A stretch of 64,000 nucleotides of DNA from assembly GCA_035294085.1 (NCBI GenBank), contig DATGLP010000026.1, positions 62,001 to 126,000 of the forward strand, given 5' to 3'. Shown here piece by piece: positions 40,148 to 49,052 of this stretch. The notes under the pieces were generated by a model. It was not told the origin of the DNA, searched no databases, and worked only from the letters and a program-made list of their open reading frames with translations. The translations under genes and the position numbers were made by a program. The stretch is from Acidimicrobiales bacterium (GTDB lineage Bacteria > Actinomycetota > Acidimicrobiia > Acidimicrobiales > Bog-793). Each line of letters starts with the position of its first letter. Position 1 is the stretch's first letter.

Positions 40148-41917
40148 ATGCCCTCGTTCTCCTACGCCTGGAGCGAGCTGCGCCGGCGCCTCGGGCGCAC
40201 GCTCGTGACCGCGCTCGGCCTGGCGGCCGGCGTCGGCCTCGTCATGGGGATCATCGGCGTCTCCGAGGGGCTCGGTGCGGCCCAGGCGAGCGTCCTGTCG
40301 CCACTCGGCTCGGTCGGCACGGGCATCATCGTGACGAGGACGATCGCCGCGACGACCTCGACGAGCGCCTCGTCGGGCCAGGCCTCCCCCTCGTCAGGGC
40401 CGCCGGGCGGCGGTCCGGGCTTCTTCGCCCGCGGGGTCGCCGGCGCGGCGGAGAATCGGCGCAGCGAGGCGACGCTGCTCAACAACAACGCGTCGGTCCT
40501 CACGGACCTCGCCAAGCTCGGCAAGCCGGGGACGCGCTTCACGCACGACTTCTTCCTGCCCGGCACGCTCATCACCTTCCCGAGCGTGGCCGTGAACGAC
40601 GTCCGCGACCTCGCGGGGGTCACCTCGGCGGTCGGCGCGCTCTCCCTCCAGGCCCTGCACGAGACCGGGACCGTGCCCCGCATCGTCGCCTCCGTGCGGA
40701 CCGGCGGTCAGACGATCAGCACCACGGTCCGCCCGCCGGCCCTCACGCGCGCGCAGCGCGCCCAGCAGTTCGCCTGCCTCGAGAGCGCCGGCCTGTTCAA
40801 CGCGATCCGCCAGGTACCGCCCGGGCCGGGCGGCCCGAGCGGGCGCGGCGTGCGGCGGTTCTTCTCGATCAGCGACCTCGCCTCGAACCCGAAGTTCGCC
40901 AAGTGCTTCTCGGCAGCCGAGCGCGCCTACATCGAGAAGGTGGTCGTGCCCGAGCAGACGATCCGGGAGGTCCTCAACCCCCCGACGACGAACACCACGA
41001 CGAGCTCCTACACCGTCGCGGGCGTCGACCCGACGAGCCCCGGCCTCGTCGAGCGGGCCCAGCTCGTCTCGGGGCACTGGTTCTCCTCGCACCCGGCCGA
41101 CGAGGTCCTCGTCGACGCCGCCTACGCGAGCAGCCACCACCTGCGCGCCGGCCAGTCGGTCACGATCAACGGGCGGGCCTTCGAGATCGCGGGCCTCGTC
41201 AACCCGGCGCTCACGAACGACGTCGCCGACTTCTACTTCGACCTCGCGACGCTGCAGCAGCTGTCGTCGGCGAAGGGCTTCGTCAACGAGATCCTCGTGT
41301 CCGTGGCGAGCTCCTCGCAGGTGGCTCGTGTCGCGGCCGCGATCCACAAGATGCTGCCGGGGGCCACGGTGCTCACCGCGAAGCAGCTCGCCAACCAGGT
41401 GAGCGGCAGCCTCGCCAACGCGCACAAGCTGGCGAACGACCTCGGCGGCGCGCTCGCCGTCGTCGTCCTGCTCGCCGCCTTCCTCATCGCGGTGCTCCTC
41501 ACGCTCTCGAGCGTGACCAAGCGCGTGCGCGAGATCGGCTCGCTGCGGGCGATCGGCTGGACCCGCGGGGCGGTCGTGCGCCAGCTCATGGCCGAGAACC
41601 TCGGCATCGGCGTCGTCGGCGGCCTCCTCGGCCTCGGGATCGGGGCGCTCATCTGCGCCGTGATCGGGGCGATCGGGCCGGGGCTGTCGGTCACCTCGAC
41701 CGGGCTCGCCGTGGGCGCGTCGCAGGTCGGCAGCCTCGTCGGCCAGGCGACGACGAGCACCGTTACGAACGTCGTCCACCTGAGCGCCCCGGTCCGGGCC
41801 GGGACGATCGGCCTGGCCTTCGCCGGCGCCCTCGTCGGCGGGCTCGTGGCCGGCACGGCCGGGGGGTGGCGTGCCGCGCGCCTCGCGCCGGCCGTGGCGA
41901 TGCGGGACCTCGGATGA
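40148..41917 (+). CDS. MacB/FtsX-like ABC transporter permease with large external domain
   Basis: The 589-aa protein has one N-terminal membrane segment (TALGLAAGVGLVMGIIGV). A long external domain of roughly 390 residues follows, rich in Ser/Thr/Gly near its start. Three C-terminal segments include ALAVVVLLAAFLIAVLLTL and the conserved KRVREIGSLRAIGWTR loop that contacts the ATPase. This is the MacB/LolE-type layout for mechanotransmission. A ribosome site GGGAGG precedes the ATG, and its stop overlaps the ATPase start (ATGA). Cargo may be a peptide, antibiotic or lipoprotein; none can be assigned. Confidence 0.88.
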   Translation: MPSFSYAWSELRRRLGRTLVTALGLAAGVGLVMGIIGVSEGLGAAQASVLSPLGSVGTGIIVTRTIAATTSTSASSGQASPSSGPPGGGPGFFARGVAGAAENRRSEATLLNNNASVLTDLAKLGKPGTRFTHDFFLPGTLITFPSVAVNDVRDLAGVTSAVGALSLQALHETGTVPRIVASVRTGGQTISTTVRPPALTRAQRAQQFACLESAGLFNAIRQVPPGPGGPSGRGVRRFFSISDLASNPKFAKCFSAAERAYIEKVVVPEQTIREVLNPPTTNTTTSSYTVAGVDPTSPGLVERAQLVSGHWFSSHPADEVLVDAAYASSHHLRAGQSVTINGRAFEIAGLVNPALTNDVADFYFDLATLQQLSSAKGFVNEILVSVASSSQVARVAAAIHKMLPGATVLTAKQLANQVSGSLANAHKLANDLGGALAVVVLLAAFLIAVLLTLSSVTKRVREIGSLRAIGWTRGAVVRQLMAENLGIGVVGGLLGLGIGALICAVIGAIGPGLSVTSTGLAVGASQVGSLVGQATTSTVTNVVHLSAPVRAGTIGLAFAGALVGGLVAGTAGGWRAARLAPAVAMRDLG

Positions 41918-42666
41918 GCGAAAGGACGCAGATGCACGAGATCACCGGCGACGCGACGGCGATCCCGAGGGCCGTGCCCGGCGCGCCCCTCTACGAGCTG
42001 GCCGGCGTCGAGCGCACGTACGCGAAGGGGGGGGTCGCCGTCCGCGCGCTTCGCGGTATCGACCTCACGATCGAGGCCGGCGAGACGCTCGCGCTCGAGG
42101 GCCCGAGCGGCTCGGGCAAGACGACCCTGCTCCAGCTGCTCGGAGCGCTCGACCACCCGAGCGCCGGGACGATCCGCCTGGACGGGCGGGACCTGTCGCA
42201 GCTGCCCGACCGAGAGCTCACGAAGGTCCGGAGCGACGAGATCGGGTTCGTCTTCCAGCAGTTCAACCTCATCCCGACCCTCACCGCCGAGGAGAACGTC
42301 GCGATCGCGATGGTTCCGGCGGGCATCGGGCGCGACGAGCGACGGCGCAGGTCGGCCGAGCTGCTCGAGCGGGTCGGCCTCGGCCACCGCCTCGGGCACC
42401 TCCCCTCGTCGCTGTCGGGCGGCGAGCAGCAGCGCGTCGCGATAGCGCGCGCCCTCGCCAACCACCCGAAGGTCGTGATCGCCGACGAGCCGACGGGCAA
42501 CCTCGACTCGGAGACCGCCCGAGGCGTCCTCGGTCTGCTCGACGAGCTGCACGAGAGCTTCGGGGTCACCCTCGTGATCGCGACGCACGACGAGGAGGTC
42601 GCGGCGCGCGCGAGCCGCCGCCTGCGCATGCGCGACGGCGCGATCGTCGAGGACGGCGCTCGCTAG
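41914..42666 (+). CDS. MacB/LolD-like ABC transporter ATPase
   Basis: The 250-aa protein is a complete ABC ATPase of the MacB/LolD/FtsE branch. Walker [11 protein letters not shown]-loop [13 protein letters not shown], signature [15 protein letters not shown], Walker [14 protein letters not shown] and switch ATHDEEV are all present. It overlaps the permease by four bases and would form a homodimer under two permease copies. Its stop codon overlaps that of the convergent GMC oxidoreductase. Confidence 0.95.
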   Translation: MSERTQMHEITGDATAIPRAVPGAPLYELAGVERTYAKGGVAVRALRGIDLTIEAGETLALEGPSGSGKTTLLQLLGALDHPSAGTIRLDGRDLSQLPDRELTKVRSDEIGFVFQQFNLIPTLTAEENVAIAMVPAGIGRDERRRRSAELLERVGLGHRLGHLPSSLSGGEQQRVAIARALANHPKVVIADEPTGNLDSETARGVLGLLDELHESFGVTLVIATHDEEVAARASRRLRMRDGAIVEDGAR

Positions 42667-44282
42667 CGCTCGCAGCTCGCGGCGCGACCGGCCACCGCCG
42701 CGCGACCGCGCAGCAGGTCGGCCGCGCGCTCGGCGATCGCCACCGTCGCCGCGTGCGTGTGGCCCCGCGGGATCGCCGGGATGACGGAGGCGTCGACGAC
42801 CCGGAGATGCTCGACGCCGCGCACCCGCAGCTCGGGGTCGACGACCGCGGCTGCGTCGCGGCCCATCCGGCACGTCCCGACGGGGTGGTAGAGGGTCTGG
42901 GCGTAGCGGTGGACGGCCTCGCGCACCACGTCGTCGTCCGCGAGGCTCCCGCCGGGCTGCACGAGAGGTCCGAGCACCGAGGCGAGCGGCGGCTGGCGGG
43001 CGATGGCGAGGCAGCGGCGTACGCCGGCGGCGAGCGTCCTCGCGTCCGCACCGGCGGGGTCGGAGAGGTAGCGGGGGTCGACGACAGGCGGGCGGTCGGG
43101 GTCGGGCGAGGCGATGGTCACCTCGCCGAGGGAGGCGGGCGTGAGCAGGACGGCGGCGAGCGTCACGCCGTCGCGCCTCGGCAGGCTGCGCCCCTCGTCG
43201 AGGAAGAGCACCGGCGCGAACAGCAGCTCGAGGTCCGGCAGGCGGAGCGTCTCGTCGCTGCGCACGAAGCCGTAGCCCTCGCAGATGTTCGACGTGAGCG
43301 GGCCGCGGCGCGCGAGCAGGTACCCGGCGAGAGCGCGCGGCGAGGTCGCCGCGGCGAGCGTCTCCACGCCCTCGGTCGCGTACGCGAGCCCGGCGACGAG
43401 GTGGTCCTGGAGGTGCTGGCCCACCCCCGGCGAGGGCGCGACGAGGTCGATGCCGAGGCGGGCGCACGTCGCCGGTGGGCCGACGCCCGAGCACAGGAGC
43501 AGCTGCGGCGATCCGATCGTCCCCGCGGCGAGGATGACCTCGGCGGCCGCCTCGGCGACGTGGAGCGACCGCCCCCGCCGGTAGACGACGCCGGTGGCAC
43601 GTCGGCCGTCGAAGGTGATCCGCCGGCAGTGCGCCTCGGTGCGCACGACGAGGTTCGGGCGCCGCCGTGCCGGGCGCAGGTAGGCGGTCGCCGCGCTCAC
43701 GCGCCGCCCGGCGCGCTGGTTGACGAGGGCGAGCGCGACCCCCTCCTCCTCCCCGGCGTTTCGGTGGCCGTTCGCCGGGATGCCCGCTGCACGCGCGGCG
43801 CGCAGCCAGGCGAGGGTGAGGGGGCTCGGATCGCGCTGGCGCGAGACGGGGAGCGGGCCGGAACGCCCGAAGCGCGCGTCGTGGTCGCTCGCGTCCTCGG
43901 TGTCCTCGGCGCGCCGGAGGTAGGGGAGGAGCGAGTCGTAGGACCAGGCCGGGCCCGCTTCCTCCGCCCAGCGGTCGTAGTCGTCGGCGAAGCCGCGGAC
44001 CCACATCATCGCGTTCATCGCCGAGGACCCGCCGAGCATGCGCCCGCGCGGCCAGAAGATCTCGCGGCCCGCGACCTGGGGCTGGGGGGTCGTCCGGTAG
44101 GCCCAGTCGAGCGGTCCGCCGAAGAGCCGGGGGAACGCGGCGGGGATGGAGACGAAGGGGTGGCGGCCGGGCGGGCCGGCCTCGAGCAGCAGGACCGAGG
44201 TGCGGCGGTCCTCGCTGAGGCGCGCGGCGAGGACGCAGCCCGCGGAGCCGCCGCCCACGACCACGTAGTCGAAGCACTCCAT
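42663..44282 (-). CDS. GMC-family FAD oxidoreductase
   Basis: The 539-aa flavoprotein begins with the FAD-binding YVVVGGGSAGCVLAARL and carries the GMC signatures WPRGRMLGGSSAMNAM and GTIGSPQLLLCSGVG. The C-terminal active site has histidines in YHPVGTCRMG and in GHTHAATV, a His-His pair like that of glucose or aryl-alcohol oxidases rather than His-Asn. It oxidises an alcohol with FAD and may use oxygen or another acceptor. ATG at 44282 is used; a GTG three codons upstream with GAGG before it is an alternative. No signal peptide is seen. Confidence 0.93.
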   Translation of the reverse strand: MECFDYVVVGGGSAGCVLAARLSEDRRTSVLLLEAGPPGRHPFVSIPAAFPRLFGGPLDWAYRTTPQPQVAGREIFWPRGRMLGGSSAMNAMMWVRGFADDYDRWAEEAGPAWSYDSLLPYLRRAEDTEDASDHDARFGRSGPLPVSRQRDPSPLTLAWLRAARAAGIPANGHRNAGEEEGVALALVNQRAGRRVSAATAYLRPARRRPNLVVRTEAHCRRITFDGRRATGVVYRRGRSLHVAEAAAEVILAAGTIGSPQLLLCSGVGPPATCARLGIDLVAPSPGVGQHLQDHLVAGLAYATEGVETLAAATSPRALAGYLLARRGPLTSNICEGYGFVRSDETLRLPDLELLFAPVLFLDEGRSLPRRDGVTLAAVLLTPASLGEVTIASPDPDRPPVVDPRYLSDPAGADARTLAAGVRRCLAIARQPPLASVLGPLVQPGGSLADDDVVREAVHRYAQTLYHPVGTCRMGRDAAAVVDPELRVRGVEHLRVVDASVIPAIPRGHTHAATVAIAERAADLLRGRAAVAGRAASCER

Positions 44283-44757
44283 GCCCCTCACCTCGCCCTC
44301 GCGGCGCGGTCAGACTAGGCGGGAGCGGCGTCCGCCGCCGGGGAAGGGAGGAGCCGTCGAGCGCGTCGAGCTGCGCATCGAGACCGGGACGCGCCTCGTC
44401 CACGACCTCACGGGGCCGATCGGCGCGTTCCTCGCCGGCCGCGGCGACGGGCTGTGCAACGTGTTCGTCCCGCACGCGACGGCGGGGCTCGCCCTGATCG
44501 AGACGGGTGCCGGGAGCGAGGAGGACCTCGCCGCCGCGATCGAGCGGCTGCTGCCGCGCTCGGCTCCCTACCGGCACCGCCACGGCCATCCGGGCCACGG
44601 CGCCGACCACCTCCTCCCGGCGCTCCTCGCGCCGTCGCTCACGCTGCCGGTCGAGGCAGGACGGCCGCTGCTCGGCACGTGGCAGTCGGTCGTCCTGGTC
44701 GACCCCAACGCCGACAACCGCCTCCGGCGGGTCGTCCTCAGCTACCTCGGCGGCTGA
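44281..44757 (+). CDS. YjbQ/UPF0047 family protein with an unclear start
   Basis: The protein matches YjbQ, for which a secondary thiamine-phosphate synthase activity is reported: FVPHATAGLALIETGAGSEEDL, RHRHGHPGHGADHL and LGTWQSVVLVDPNADN cover the conserved metal-binding core. The expected N-terminus (VELRIETGTRLV) has no ATG, GTG or TTG just before it. The only canonical start is the ATG at 44281, which adds about 26 residues and overlaps the divergent GMC start. A strong GGGAGGAG lies just before a GTC codon at 44359 instead. The true start may be non-canonical or the extension real. Confidence 0.8.
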   Translation: MPLTSPSRRGQTRRERRPPPGKGGAVERVELRIETGTRLVHDLTGPIGAFLAGRGDGLCNVFVPHATAGLALIETGAGSEEDLAAAIERLLPRSAPYRHRHGHPGHGADHLLPALLAPSLTLPVEAGRPLLGTWQSVVLVDPNADNRLRRVVLSYLGG

Positions 44758-44820
44758 CCGGCGTGCCCGGCGCGCGCCGGCGCGCGCCGATCGCCCCGGT
44801 GGCCGGCGTCCGGCGGCGAG

Positions 44821-44826
44821 TAGCCT
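44821..44826 (+). promoter_or_regulatory. -10 box before the lpdA mini-ORF
   Basis: TAGCCT ends nine bases before the ATG of an eight-residue ORF coupled to lpdA. The distance is at the long end of the leaderless range. Confidence 0.35.
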
Positions 44827-44835
44827 CGGCGGCCG

Positions 44836-44862
44836 ATGCGGGTAGGCCAGGTGCGCTCGTGA
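44836..44862 (+). other. Eight-residue mini-ORF overlapping the lpdA start
   Basis: The frame encodes MRVGQVRS and its TGA overlaps the GTG of lpdA (GTGA). Lying directly after a -10 box, it could be translated as a leaderless mini-ORF that passes ribosomes to lpdA. Confidence 0.35.
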
Positions 44863-46235
44863 GCGTTCGCTTCGTCGTGATCGGCGCGGGGCCCGCCGGG
44901 GTCGAGGCCGCCGCGACCGGCGCCCGGCTCGGTGCGGACGTCACCCTCGTCGAGCGCGAGGTGGTCGGCGGGGCCGCCAACCTGCGGGACTGCATTCCCT
45001 CGAAGGCCATGATCGCCACCGGGGCGGTGCTCGACACCCTGCGGCGCAGCGCAGGCCTCGGCCTGTCGATCCCCGGCACCGCCGCACCCGACCTCGGGCG
45101 CCTGCGCGAGCGGATCCGGCGCATCTCCGAGCGCCTGGCCACCTCGATGGCCGACCAGCTCGAGAGCCAGGGCGTGCGCCTCGTGCGCGGCGTCGCCCGC
45201 CTCGTCGGCCCGCACGCCGTGGCCCTCAGCACCGGCGAGGAGCCGGGGCGAGACGAGCAGGTGGTCGAGGCCGACGCCGTCCTGCTCGCCACCGGCTCGC
45301 GCCCGCGCGTCCCCGAGTGGGCGCAGGTCGACGGCGACCGGGTGCTCACGACGCGCCAGGCGTACCCGCCGAGGACGATCCCCGAGCACCTCGTCGTCGT
45401 GGGATCGGGGGTGACCGGGGTCGAGTTCGTCCACATGTTCCGCTCGCTCGGCTCGAAGGTCACCCTCCTCGTCTCCCGCCAGCAGGTGCTGCCGCAGAAG
45501 GACCCCGAGGTGGCCGCCGCCCTCGAGGCCGACTTCCTCGAGAGCGGCGTGCGCCTCGTGAAGGGGGCGCGAGCGTGCGCCCTCGAACGGACCGGGCGCG
45601 GCGTCGCGGTGCGCTGCGAGGACGGTCGGCAGGTCGAGGGCAGCCACGTCCTCCTCGCCGTCGGCTCCGTTCCCTCCTCGGAGGGGCTCGGCCTCGAGTC
45701 CGCCGGCGTCGCGCTGAGCGAGGGCGGGTACGTCCCCGTGAACCACCACTGCCAGTCGAACGTCCCGCACATCTACGCGGCCGGCGACCTGTCCGGGCGC
45801 CTCCAGCTCGCGTCGGTGGCCGCGATGCAGGGGCGCAAGGTCGCCGAGCACGTGATGGGCCTGCACACGCGAGAGCATCGGCACCTCGACTACGACAAGG
45901 CGGCCTCGGCGATCTTCACCGAGCCCGAGATCGCCGACGTGGGCCTCGCCGAGGCGGAGGCCTTCGCCCTCGGGCGCAAGATCCGGGTGACGAAGGTCCC
46001 CTTCGCGACGAACGCCCGCGCCGTGATCGACGGCGACCCCCGCGGCTTCGTGAAGATCGTGTCGGACCCAGCGACTGGCGTCGTCCTCGGCGGCTCGATC
46101 GTCGGGACGCGTGCCGCCGAGCTGATCAGCGTGATCGCCCTGGCGGTGACGGCGCACCTGCGCGTCGACGACATCGCGGAGAGCCTCTTCGTGCACCCCG
46201 CCCTCGCCGAGGCGCTGGCCGCCGCGGCCGAGTAG
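44859..46235 (+). CDS. lpdA: LpdA-type NAD(P)H-quinone/pyridine nucleotide flavoprotein
   Basis: The 458-aa protein has the dihydrolipoyl dehydrogenase layout: FAD motif VIGAGPAGVEAA, NAD motif VVVGSGVTGVEF, IYAAGDLSG and a C-terminal dimer domain ending HPALAEAL with the His-Glu dyad. The redox disulfide is broken: GGAANLRDC has Ala40 in place of the first cysteine, keeping only Cys45. The same loss marks Mycobacterium LpdA (Rv3303c), an NAD(P)H:quinone reductase, and the soluble transhydrogenases. It is therefore not a lipoamide dehydrogenase. A mini-ORF precedes it. Expected role is quinone reduction or redox balance in the cytoplasm. Confidence 0.88.
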   Translation: MSVRFVVIGAGPAGVEAAATGARLGADVTLVEREVVGGAANLRDCIPSKAMIATGAVLDTLRRSAGLGLSIPGTAAPDLGRLRERIRRISERLATSMADQLESQGVRLVRGVARLVGPHAVALSTGEEPGRDEQVVEADAVLLATGSRPRVPEWAQVDGDRVLTTRQAYPPRTIPEHLVVVGSGVTGVEFVHMFRSLGSKVTLLVSRQQVLPQKDPEVAAALEADFLESGVRLVKGARACALERTGRGVAVRCEDGRQVEGSHVLLAVGSVPSSEGLGLESAGVALSEGGYVPVNHHCQSNVPHIYAAGDLSGRLQLASVAAMQGRKVAEHVMGLHTREHRHLDYDKAASAIFTEPEIADVGLAEAEAFALGRKIRVTKVPFATNARAVIDGDPRGFVKIVSDPATGVVLGGSIVGTRAAELISVIALAVTAHLRVDDIAESLFVHPALAEALAAAAE

Positions 46236-46269
46236 CTCCTGGCCTCTCGTCGCGCCCGGGCGCGTCGAG

Positions 46270-46275
46270 TACCAT
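46270..46275 (+). promoter_or_regulatory. -10 box of the eCIS-kinase gene
   Basis: TACCAT ends eight bases before the GTG at 46284, with no ribosome site between, which fits a leaderless transcript and supports this start. Confidence 0.4.
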
Positions 46276-46283
46276 CACGTGCA

Positions 46284-48527
46284 GTGTCGCGCGAGCGGCG
46301 CGCCCGTACGCGGACGGCGGACGCGCCAAGCCGAGGCAGGCGCCAGCCGTTAGACGCGTCGCGCCCGGGCAGCGCCCAGGAGCTCCTCGGGCTGCAGCGC
46401 CTCGCCGGCAACGCGGCGGTCGCCCGGGCGCTCGAGCCGGGCGGCCGTCTGAGCAGCGTCGTCGCGAGCGCGGCGCACGAGGCACCGGCAGGTCCCGCCC
46501 TGCACGTCGACCCGGTCGAAGAGCGCGAGGCGGACGTGGTCGCGGACCGCGCCGTCGAGCACCTCGGCGCCCGCGCGCTCGCCCCGCCCGTGCGCGCCGG
46601 TGCCCTCTCGCCAGCGCTGCGAGCAGCGGTCGCCGCGGTCGCCCCCGGTGCCGAGCTCGCAGCGTCGCTCCCGGTGCGCGCCGACGACGCCGCTGCGGAC
46701 GCGCTCGGCGCTCGCGCCTTCACCGACGGCCGGGTCGTGACCGTCGGGGCCGGCGAGCTCGACGATCCGCTCGAAGCGCACCGCCTGCTGGCCCACGAGG
46801 CCGTCCACGCCGGCCGCCACGGCGCCGCGCTCGAGGCGAGCGGCGCGGTGGCCCCGAAGCTGCGTGGGACGCGCGAGGCGCTCGAGGCGCAGGGGGGCGG
46901 GCGGACGTCGGGCCTGCTGCGGCGTTCGATCGGGTCGCTCACGAACTGGGACAAGATCCTCCTCGCGGTCGGCGCCTACGAGCACCTCGAGGAGGAGGTC
47001 CTCCGGCGGGGCAACCCGAGCCGGGAGGAGCTCATGGCCCTCCGGGCACCGCTCGCCGAGCAGCTCGGCAAGATCGAGGCCGCCTGCCTCGCCTGGCAGC
47101 GGGCGAACCCCGACACGGCGCCGCGCCGGGTCGACGAGGAGGGGCGCGCCGAGCGCGACCCGCGCACGAAGGTCGGGCGACGCCAGGCGATCGCGATGCT
47201 GCTCCCGCGCGTCCGACTCGAGATGAAGGACCTGCAGAGCGGCGCGTGGGTCCGGACGCTCGGCCTGTCGGACACGAAGCTCGTCGGCCAGGGTGGCGAG
47301 TCCTCCGGGCAGAAGAACACGGTCCGGGAGCTGCGCTACTCGACCGAGAGCGGCGAGTTCTCCGGGTACTTCAAGGCGGAGAAGGGCTTCGCCGGCGACA
47401 TCGAGGGGCACGAGCTCGACGTCGGGATCAGCCAGATCGATCCGAACTACGGCGCGCGCGCCGTCGCGATGTACCGCATCGACCAGCTGCTCGACGCGAA
47501 CGTGACGGCACGCGCCGAGTTCGCCGTGCACGACGGCCAGCTCGGGACCGTGCTCGAGAAGGCGAAGGGCGTGCGAGCCACCGACGCCAACTTCGGCCTC
47601 ACCGACGAGCACGCCAGGCGCCTCGGGCCGGGCGCGATCTCCGTGCAGGACCCGGTGCTGCAGCGGGCGCTCTCCAAGCTGCAGGTGCTCGACGCCATCT
47701 GCGGGCAGCTCGACCGCCACCAGGGGAACTGGTTCGTGAACACCGACGAGTCCGGCCGGGTCACCGGCGTGACCGGGATCGACCTCGACATGGCCTTCGG
47801 CGAGCGGATGCGCTCGCCCGACGAGCGCTTCGGCGAGAACTACCTCGGGATGACCGACCAGGTCGACGAGGAGTTCGGCCGGCGCATCCTCGCGCTCAAG
47901 CCGAGCGAGATCCGCGACGCCATCACCGGCCTGCTCAGCGAGAGCGAGGTCGAGGCGACCGTGGCGCGCTTCACCTCGGTCCAGGAGAAGATCCGCCAGC
48001 TCGACGAGAAGGGCCAGCTCGTCGGCCGCTGGGACGCGAAGACCGCCTTCGAGGGCCGCACGCACGAGTCGACGTTCCGTTCCGGCCACCGCTCCTACGA
48101 GAGCCAGATCTCGGGCAGCGCGATCGTCTCGGCCCTCCAGGCCCAGCAACAGCGCGCCCGGGCGATGACGAGCGGCGACCTCGAGGGGCTGCCCGACCGC
48201 TACCGCGCCTACCTGCGCGAGCTGCCCGAGCCGACCTCCAGCGGGATCCTGCAGACCCTCGCGTACCTGCTCGGCGGATCGCTCTACAAGCCCCTCGTCT
48301 GGAGCGGCGCGCTGCTCCCGGAGGACTTCGAGCTGGTCACCCAGCAGCTGCTCGACGGCCTGCTCGGCGACTCCGGCCTGATGGCGCGCTGCGAGGTGGC
48401 CGTGCAGGAGTTCTCGGGCGGAGGGTCGACCTTCGTGCCGGTGGACGCGATCCTCGAGCCACGGGCCAAGGAGCTCGTCGCCGAGCTGGCGGCGAAGCTC
48501 CGGCCGCGCGAGAAGGTGCCCGCCTGA
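46284..48527 (+). CDS. eCIS-associated (DUF4157-like) protein fused to a phosphoinositide-kinase-like domain
   Basis: The 747-aa protein joins two parts. The N-terminus has LQRLAGNAAV (37-46), the short motif that often precedes the eCIS core domain, then EREADVVADRAVEHL and HEAVH at 171-175, the HExxH of DUF4157. The second half looks like a kinase of the PI3/PI4-kinase type. It has a probable ATP lysine in GYFKAEKG (Lys364 or Lys367), a helix VAMYRIDQLLD, the catalytic loop DRHQGN (477-482) and a metal motif GIDLDMAF (Asp500). These match DRHxxN and IDFG of phosphoinositide kinases. No signal peptide or membrane segment is seen. I infer a cargo or toxin of an extracellular contractile injection system; the structural genes are not in the window. 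Confidence 0.72.
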   Translation: MSRERRARTRTADAPSRGRRQPLDASRPGSAQELLGLQRLAGNAAVARALEPGGRLSSVVASAAHEAPAGPALHVDPVEEREADVVADRAVEHLGARALAPPVRAGALSPALRAAVAAVAPGAELAASLPVRADDAAADALGARAFTDGRVVTVGAGELDDPLEAHRLLAHEAVHAGRHGAALEASGAVAPKLRGTREALEAQGGGRTSGLLRRSIGSLTNWDKILLAVGAYEHLEEEVLRRGNPSREELMALRAPLAEQLGKIEAACLAWQRANPDTAPRRVDEEGRAERDPRTKVGRRQAIAMLLPRVRLEMKDLQSGAWVRTLGLSDTKLVGQGGESSGQKNTVRELRYSTESGEFSGYFKAEKGFAGDIEGHELDVGISQIDPNYGARAVAMYRIDQLLDANVTARAEFAVHDGQLGTVLEKAKGVRATDANFGLTDEHARRLGPGAISVQDPVLQRALSKLQVLDAICGQLDRHQGNWFVNTDESGRVTGVTGIDLDMAFGERMRSPDERFGENYLGMTDQVDEEFGRRILALKPSEIRDAITGLLSESEVEATVARFTSVQEKIRQLDEKGQLVGRWDAKTAFEGRTHESTFRSGHRSYESQISGSAIVSALQAQQQRARAMTSGDLEGLPDRYRAYLRELPEPTSSGILQTLAYLLGGSLYKPLVWSGALLPEDFELVTQQLLDGLLGDSGLMARCEVAVQEFSGGGSTFVPVDAILEPRAKELVAELAAKLRPREKVPA

Positions 48528-49033
48528 CGCCCGGCGCCTGGGACGGCTGCGGAGCGGGCGGGCTCGGTCTGCCCGAGCCACCGGCACCGCTCGCGGCGCT
48601 CGTCCGGCGGCTCGGCCCCGATCGGTGGGGGACGCGCCTCGCCCGCGGGGCGCTGCGCCACGTCGGTGCCTTCGAGCAGGAGTTCCTCGACGAGCGCCAC
48701 CCAGGCGACTACGTGCTCGCCGCGATCGCCGACGTCGCCGCCGGGCTCCCAGCCGTCTGCTACCTCCTCGCCTACGGCCGGCTCGGGCTCTTCGTCCAGG
48801 TCGACGGGCGCGAGGGCCGCTCCCGGCGAGGGCTCGAGGACGCCGCCGACCTCCAGGAGCGCGCGCTGGCGGCCTTCGCGCAGGACCGGCTGCCGCCGCC
48901 CGGCCGCCTCGTCGTCGCCGACAGCTTCGTCGGCGTCCGCCGCTGGCGCTGGACCGGCGATCCGCCCGACGGCGGCCTCGAGGGCCTCGCCGGGGCGCTC
49001 GACTGGCTCGCCGACCCCGTCGTCCGGGCCTGA
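48524..49033 (+). CDS. Unknown protein (169 aa) coupled to the eCIS-kinase gene, CTG start
   Basis: I do not recognise this protein. It has PPAPLAALVRRLGPDRWGTRLARGALRHVGAF, then DYVLAAIADVAAGLPAVCYLLAYGRLGLFVQVDG and a C-terminal GLEGLAGALDWLADPV. No ATG, GTG or TTG is available in frame before the conserved-looking part. CTG at 48524 overlaps the kinase-like gene's stop (CTGA) and has GAGAAGGTG nine bases before it, so CTG is the best start. Tight coupling suggests a partner of the upstream protein, such as an immunity protein, chaperone or adaptor, but nothing proves this. Confidence 0.55.
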   Translation: MTPGAWDGCGAGGLGLPEPPAPLAALVRRLGPDRWGTRLARGALRHVGAFEQEFLDERHPGDYVLAAIADVAAGLPAVCYLLAYGRLGLFVQVDGREGRSRRGLEDAADLQERALAAFAQDRLPPPGRLVVADSFVGVRRWRWTGDPPDGGLEGLAGALDWLADPVVRA

Positions 49034-49052
49034 CGGCGGCGGGCCGGCGTCC

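Noticed and set aside
46794-46808. Active metalloprotease from the HEAVH motif
   Set aside because: HExxH alone is common in DUF4157-type proteins and no third metal ligand could be identified, so protease activity is not claimed.
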